From Halopiger djelfimassiliensis (lineage in GTDB: Archaea > Halobacteriota > Halobacteria > Halobacteriales > Natrialbaceae): DNA of 64,000 bases. The stretch's first letter is position 1. Each line of letters opens with the position of its first letter. A program made the translations under genes and the position numbers. The notes under the pieces were generated by a model that ran no database searches, was not told where the DNA came from, and saw only the letters and a list, made by a program, of their open reading frames with translations. Of the stretch, positions 61,108-64,000 are shown one piece after another. The DNA is taken from positions 324,883 through 388,882 of the forward strand of contig NZ_HG315687.1 of NCBI RefSeq assembly GCF_000455365.1, read 5' to 3'.

Positions 61108-62570
61108 TGGTCGTCGGAGACGTCACCACCGGAACGGACGTACTGGTCATCGGCGCAGGGCCCGCGGGGTACGTCGCCGCGATCCGCGCGGGACAACTCG
61201 ATCTCGACGTGACGCTCGTCGAAAAGGAGGCCTACGGCGGTACCTGTCTCAACCACGGGTGTATTCCCTCGAAGGCGCTGATCACCGCGTCCGATCTCGC
61301 CCACGAGGCCGGCTCCGCCGAAGAGATGGGGATTCACGCCGATCCCGCCGTCGACCTCGCGAAGATGGTCGACTGGAAAGACGGCGTCGTCGATCAGCTC
61401 ACCGGCGGCGTCGAGAAACTCTGTAAGGCAAACGGGGTCAATCTGCTCGAAGGGACCGCGACGTTCGAGGACGACCAAACCGTCCGGGTCTCACACAGCG
61501 GCGAGGGACAGGGGTCGGAAAGCCTCTCGTTCGAACACGCGATCGTCGCGACCGGCTCACGCCCCATCGAGATCCCGAACTTCGATTTCGGCGACGATCC
61601 CGTCCTGAACTCGCGGCAGGCGCTTGCCCTCGACTCGGTTCCCGATTCGCTCGTCGTCGTCGGCGCTGGCTACATCGGGATGGAACTGGCGAGCGTCTTC
61701 GCCAAACTCGGGACCGACGTGACGGTCATCGAGATGCTCGACTCGATCCTGCCCGGCTACGACGACGATCTCAAACGGCCCGTGAAACAGCGGGCGACCG
61801 ATCTCGGGATCGAGTTCGAGTTCGGCTACACCGCCTCGGAGTGGCACGACAACGGCGACACGATCCGTGTCGTCGCGGACCCCGCCGAACAGGCGGCCGC
61901 CGACGGGGGACAGGCAGAAGCCGTCGAAGCTGAGTCACTCGAACTCGACGCCGAGAAAGTGCTGGTCGCGGTCGGCCGCGAACCCGTCTCCGACACGCTG
62001 GCTCTCGAGTCGGCCGGCGTCGAGACCGACGATCGTGGCTTCATCGACACCGATTCGCGGGCGCGAACGAACGTCGAGCAGATCTTCGCCGTCGGCGACG
62101 TGGCCGGCGAACCGATGCTCGCACACAAAGGGAGCATGGAGGGCCAGGTCGCCGCGGAGGTCATCGCCGGCGAACCCGCAGCCATCGACTATCAGGCGAT
62201 GCCCGCCGTCGTCTTTACGGATCCGGAGATTGCGACGGTCGGGATGACCGAATCCGAAGCCGAAGACGCCGGCTTCGAAACCACCGTCGGCAAGTTCCCC
62301 TTCCGCGCCAGCGGTCGCGCGCTGACGACCGGCGAGAGCGACGGCTTCGTCAAGATCGTCGCCGACGACGCCGAGGGGTACGTCCTCGGAGCCTCGATCG
62401 TCGGTCCCGAAGCCTCCGAGCTGATCGCCGAACTCGGCCTCGCGATCGAACTCGGTGCGACGCTCGAGGACGTCGCCGCGACGGTCCATACGCATCCGAC
62501 GCTCTCGGAGTCGGTGATGGAGGCAGCGGAAAACGCGCTCGGACACGCGATTCACACGCTGAATCGGTAA
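61107..62570 (+). CDS. lpdA: dihydrolipoyl dehydrogenase (E3)
   Basis: 487 residues. FAD/NAD oxidoreductase that re-oxidises dihydrolipoyl E2. The FAD motif is VIGAGPAGYVAA, the redox disulfide Cys47/Cys52 is in GGTCLNHGCIPSKAL, the NAD fold has VVVGAGYIGMELASVF, and the C-terminal active-site His is in VHTHPTLSESVMEAAE. It completes the E1alpha-E1beta-E2-E3 set. Confidence 0.96.
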   Translation: MVVGDVTTGTDVLVIGAGPAGYVAAIRAGQLDLDVTLVEKEAYGGTCLNHGCIPSKALITASDLAHEAGSAEEMGIHADPAVDLAKMVDWKDGVVDQLTGGVEKLCKANGVNLLEGTATFEDDQTVRVSHSGEGQGSESLSFEHAIVATGSRPIEIPNFDFGDDPVLNSRQALALDSVPDSLVVVGAGYIGMELASVFAKLGTDVTVIEMLDSILPGYDDDLKRPVKQRATDLGIEFEFGYTASEWHDNGDTIRVVADPAEQAAADGGQAEAVEAESLELDAEKVLVAVGREPVSDTLALESAGVETDDRGFIDTDSRARTNVEQIFAVGDVAGEPMLAHKGSMEGQVAAEVIAGEPAAIDYQAMPAVVFTDPEIATVGMTESEAEDAGFETTVGKFPFRASGRALTTGESDGFVKIVADDAEGYVLGASIVGPEASELIAELGLAIELGATLEDVAATVHTHPTLSESVMEAAENALGHAIHTLNR

Positions 62571-62651
62571 TCAGCCCTCGTCGTCTCTTCTTCGCTCGCT
62601 CGTCACGTTGAGCGACCGGATGCAGGTGTGATCGGATCGACTACCGATGCG

Positions 62652-62948
62652 TCACTGGACGTACAGCGAATAGGCGATCACGAGAAAGCCCGCCAGAACG
62701 AGCAGGCTCTCGAGCAAGATTCCCAACGTGAGCGGAACCTCGAGCAGTTCATACAGCATTCCTGCGAGGACGAGTCCGAGGGTGACGAGTCCGAACCCGG
62801 CTGCCAGATAGCCGAGTGCGCGCTGTCGCGTCCGTCGATACGCCTTGAACGCGAAGTACGTGATGATCCCGCCGACCACGAGAACCAGCGTCTTGACGAC
62901 CGCCAGCGCGAGGGCGGTTTCGATGGATCCGGTATACAGCGGGGTCAT
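62652..62948 (-). CDS. small haloarchaeal membrane protein (DUF7521-like)
   Basis: 98 residues with three hydrophobic helices (about 14-35, 46-68, 75-96) and a basic loop YRRTRQRA. It belongs to a type commonly paired with winged-helix regulators in haloarchaea. The ATG at 62948 overlaps the stop codon of the upstream wHTH gene in an ATGA arrangement, which supports this start over one eight codons earlier. Probably senses or transmits a membrane signal to the regulator, by inference. Confidence 0.78.
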   Translation of the reverse strand: MTPLYTGSIETALALAVVKTLVLVVGGIITYFAFKAYRRTRQRALGYLAAGFGLVTLGLVLAGMLYELLEVPLTLGILLESLLVLAGFLVIAYSLYVQ

Positions 62949-63322
62949 GTTTCCTTGCGCACCTCCGACCACAGCTCGGCGAGCCGTTCGTCGGCCGTCC
63001 GGGCCGGCCGTTCGATCTGCACCGACAGGCTTCGATCGTCCTCGAGTACGAGCGTGATCTCGTCGAACGCGATCGAGTATTTGCTGGCGTGGTGGCCGTC
63101 ACGGCGAATCTCGGTCGACTCCTCCAGTAGCGTCGATTCGGTCAGTAACTCGAGTTTTCGATACAGCGTCGATTGTGGGATCTCACACCGACTGGTTAAC
63201 TCGGAAGCCGTCATGGGTTCCTCCAGATTCCGGATGATCTCACGGCAGTCGGGATCGTCCAGCGCAGAGCAGATCTCTTCTGCGGACGGCGTCGACTCCG
63301 AACCGATCGGGTCCCGGACCAT
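62945..63322 (-). CDS. winged-helix (ArsR-like) transcriptional regulator
   Basis: 125 residues. A winged helix spans about 12-85: EEICSALDDPDCREIIRNLE, TASELTSRCEIPQSTLYRKL and then a wing with GHHASKYSIAFDE. A C-terminal segment (about 85-125) may mediate dimerisation. It overlaps the downstream membrane-protein gene by four bases, implying coupled synthesis. A TATA-like element lies about 27 bases before its ATG. Confidence 0.86.
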   Translation of the reverse strand: MVRDPIGSESTPSAEEICSALDDPDCREIIRNLEEPMTASELTSRCEIPQSTLYRKLELLTESTLLEESTEIRRDGHHASKYSIAFDEITLVLEDDRSLSVQIERPARTADERLAELWSEVRKET

Positions 63323-63690
63323 TCGTACGTCCCTTACGACGCACGTGGTTTATCGCCATCGATGCGACCTGCACCCCACGTAAACGGCCGTCCGAACGTG
63401 TTCGATACGGGCGGCGTTCCGACTCAGGTAACAGCGAGAAAACACCTCGCCAGGTGGGCCCGAAGGTTTCTTGCGCGTGCGCGCTCGAGTGCAACCCGCG
63501 CGGGTATCATCCGGTCCGACCGCGTCTACGAGGAAGGGATGACTGGCCGACCTCCGCCCGCGTTATACTGTTTCCTGTAGCGACTCGCTTTCACGAGCTG
63601 GTCGTTCCGACAGTGTTTCCGCCTCGCGTTATATCAGTGATTAACTGGTGGAAAACCGTCGCATGGTATCGGCTTCCGATGACGTTCTCG
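63323..63690. other. intergenic region upstream of the rRNA promoter array
   Basis: About 370 bases with no supported gene. A GTTATATC stretch near 63629 could be a further upstream promoter. No tRNA seen. Confidence 0.45.
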
Positions 63691-63735
63691 TTCGACGGTC
63701 TTATATATGTACCCGGCACTCGATACTAATGCGAA
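63691..63735 (+). promoter_or_regulatory. rRNA operon promoter element P1
   Basis: TTCGACGGTC, then TTATATA (63701-63707), then CCGGCACTCG and a following ATGCGAAC-like stretch. This matches the conserved layout of haloarchaeal 16S rRNA promoters as I recall it from Halobacterium. Confidence 0.7.
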
Positions 63736-63829
63736 CGACGTGGCGCACGCCGCCACGTTCCCTCCGGCCGTTCCCCGGCACGGAGGTAGGCACTACATCC
63801 GTCTTCCGTACACTGTCCCGTCGGATTGA

Positions 63830-63875
63830 TTCGACGGCTTTATACGTGTAAGGGCACTCCGAATTGGATGTGTTC
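63830..63875 (+). promoter_or_regulatory. rRNA operon promoter element P2
   Basis: TTCGACGGC, then TTTATAC (63839-63845), then AGGGCACTCCG. Same order and spacing as P1; about 138 bases downstream of it. Confidence 0.7.
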
Positions 63876-63893
63876 GTGATCGGTGTTCCCGGT

Positions 63894-63945
63894 CACGACG
63901 GTCCGTTGCCCTTATATGTATACGGGCACTCAGATCGGATCGCAA
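63894..63945 (+). promoter_or_regulatory. rRNA operon promoter element P3
   Basis: CACGACGGTCCGTTGCC, then CTTATAT (63911-63917), then ACGGGCACTCAG. About 72 bases after P2. Confidence 0.7.
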
Positions 63946-63981
63946 ACACCTCGCCGGATGCGGATTCCGGCGCGGTCGCGA

Positions 63982-64000
63982 TCCGTTGCCCTTAAGTGTG
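63982..64000 (+). promoter_or_regulatory. rRNA operon promoter element P4, cut by window end
   Basis: TCCGTTGCC then CTTAAGTGTG up to the window edge. Its upstream half matches P3; the box is CTTAAGT (63991-63997), about 80 bases after that of P3. The rRNA genes should lie beyond. Confidence 0.6.

Noticed and set aside
63362..63580. 72-codon frame upstream of the rRNA promoters
   Set aside because: Arginine/proline-rich composition without family features or promoter; more likely non-coding leader-proximal sequence.

Overview
The window is a 64 kb piece of a haloarchaeal chromosome. The evidence is consistent: very acidic proteins, Tat- and lipobox-type signal peptides, TATA boxes about 25-30 bases before many start codons (leaderless transcripts), an MC1 chromatin protein, a CetZ tubulin-like protein, archaeal PheRS and TrpRS, a two-repeat tRNA-splicing endonuclease and conditioned-medium-induced protein 4. 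Two leucyl-tRNA synthetases side by side suggest the Natrialbales (Natrialba/Natrinema-like), but that is inference. I see no insertion sequence, integrase, CRISPR array or tRNA gene. It reads as core chromosome with a few lineage-specific genes.

Layout. 1-3.0 kb: a TAXI-type TRAP uptake operon (binding protein, DUF1850 protein, fused permease cut by the window edge). 3.3-6.4 kb: a DUF2892 protein, uracil phosphoribosyltransferase, a Gln/Gly/Met-repeat protein with a cysteine-rich helical core, and a conserved acidic protein. 6.5-10 kb: a polar amino acid ABC importer. 10.2-16.7 kb: PiT-like permease, membrane proteins, a CNNM/CorC-like CBS protein, a glutaredoxin-like/cysteine-less redoxin pair, Sua5/YrdC, an orphan Cas4-like Fe-S protein and Cmi4. 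16.8-20 kb: a fused heme/HdrD-like membrane oxidoreductase and two small zinc-type membrane proteins. 20-28.3 kb: two LeuRS genes, Hsp20, a Bcp peroxiredoxin, prephenate dehydratase and MC1. 28.5-37.4 kb: an AbrB-like protein, a Tat-exported M14 carboxypeptidase-like protein, pheST, a DUF5518 protein and a hypothetical protein. 37.5-42.3 kb: trpS, cetZ, endA and a zinc-finger protein.

42.4-46.4 kb holds small nucleotide- and phosphate-handling enzymes (P-loop kinase, two HD phosphohydrolases, MazG-like pyrophosphohydrolase, IMPase-like) plus a stand-alone RAM domain. 46.4-52.3 kb holds envelope proteins: a secreted coiled-coil protein, a membrane-anchored winged-helix regulator, small exported proteins and a lipoprotein, with DJ-1 and HAD enzymes. 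52.3-54.7 kb is a Ski2-like helicase with an added beta-rich tail. 56-62.6 kb is lipA followed by a complete 2-oxoacid dehydrogenase operon (E1alpha, E1beta, E2, E3) with two tiny ORFs that overlap the E1alpha and E3 start codons. 62.6-63.3 kb is a translationally coupled wHTH/membrane protein pair.

The last 300 bases carry four tandem promoter elements sharing a TTCGACGG/TTATA/GGGCACTC pattern. These look like the multiple promoters ahead of a haloarchaeal 16S-23S-5S rRNA operon, which should begin just past position 64000. The strongest leads are this promoter array, the paired LeuRS genes, the orphan Cas4-like protein, the cysteine-less redoxin, the repeat protein at 4.7 kb and the overlapping mini-ORFs in the dehydrogenase operon.
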